Source: JAAZNO01 sp964508025 (GTDB lineage: Bacteria > Chloroflexota > Anaerolineae > B4-G1 > SLSP01). Taken from it: a DNA stretch of 40,448 bases. How positions within the stretch are numbered: position 1 is the stretch's first letter; every line of letters starts with the position of its first letter. The notes below the pieces were generated by a model. The model saw only the letters and a list, made by a program, of their open reading frames with translations, ran no database searches and was not told the DNA's origin. Shown piece after piece: positions 40,339 to 40,448 of the stretch. A program made the translations under genes and the position numbers. The stretch lies in contig CAZDSF010000034.1 in the NCBI GenBank assembly GCA_964508025.1, forward strand, positions 1 through 40,448, read 5' to 3'.

Positions 40339-40448
40339 CCAGTGTTTTCTGGGGAAAACTTCGCCTTGCGGCCTAGTGTCCAACACCCCCTGAGCTACTA
40401 GCCGTAGGGGAAACGCCGCCGCCTGCCGCTAAACCCCAAATCCCCCCG

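Larger units (their letters stand above)
39942..40448. other. Non-coding right edge, candidate origin region
   Basis: No gene is supported in this 507-nt stretch. It begins with an AT-rich segment (about 39956-40070) that contains the minus-strand promoter, then a mixed segment with three DnaA-box-like sites (40194-40338). The window ends without a feature. The arrangement of AT-rich DNA, DnaA boxes and a nearby parS is what a chromosomal origin looks like, but too little sequence is present to be sure. Confidence 0.5.

Noticed and set aside
1..40448. tRNA, rRNA, CRISPR array, insertion sequence or prophage
   Set aside because: Reading both strands I found no cloverleaf with a GGTTCGAATCC-like arm, no spaced identical repeats of CRISPR length, and no transposase or integrase motifs.

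Overview
The window looks like chromosomal DNA of a GC-rich bacterium, most probably a Chloroflexota (Anaerolineae-like) lineage. This is an inference from style: Thr/Pro-rich lipoprotein linkers, an O-antigen-ligase/TPR giant protein, a RodZ-like HTH protein, and LysM plus L,D-transpeptidase architecture. No rRNA or tRNA is visible to settle it. Coding density is high, most genes have good Shine-Dalgarno sequences, and many neighbours overlap by 1-11 nt. I see no IS element, prophage, CRISPR array or tRNA.

Layout. 1-6.9 kb (+): an ion-transporter-superfamily permease with two RCK_C domains, a GyrI-like protein, a LysM/L,D-transpeptidase and priA. 6.9-8.2 kb: a MerR-type regulator with a cobalamin-binding module (Wx9EH, the CarH/LitR light-sensor type) on the minus strand, with a well-formed divergent promoter region. 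8.2-16.3 kb (+): a closely spaced set starting at a near-perfect promoter. It encodes a TIGR01777-type epimerase, an unnamed phage-type protein, a Rieske protein, L-lactate dehydrogenase, an aldo/keto reductase, a DNA photolyase that seems to start at ATA, a DEDDh exonuclease, a candidate nucleotidyltransferase-fold protein and an alpha/beta hydrolase. Sensor, epimerase and photolyase together match known light/B12 regulons; the other genes would extend that set. 16.5-22.5 kb (+): a 6-phosphogluconate dehydrogenase with an NAD-type motif, a small unknown protein, a PfkB sugar kinase, a membrane protein with a probably leaderless mRNA, and gyrB with a strong terminator.

22.6-33.6 kb (-): a PrsW-like membrane protease, a lipoprotein fusing a DsbA-like thioredoxin to a degenerate cyclophilin, a WecA/MraY-type transferase overlapping a large O-antigen-ligase/TPR protein, then a three-gene operon of glycosidase, solute-binding lipoprotein and glycerate 2-kinase. 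33.8-35.9 kb (+): a CoA-pyrophosphatase-type Nudix gene (probably leaderless) coupled to an FAD-linked oxidase. 36-40 kb (-): rplI, rodZ-like and rimO overlap by 4 nt each; a perfect parS site lies upstream of rplI; a tandem-HTH protein and a TPR gene interrupted by an amber codon follow.

The last 500 bp has no gene but holds a perfect DnaA box and two near-matches. With the parS 1.5 kb away, this suggests that the right edge approaches the chromosome origin. Heptameric repeat arrays occupy four of the spacers just upstream of genes.
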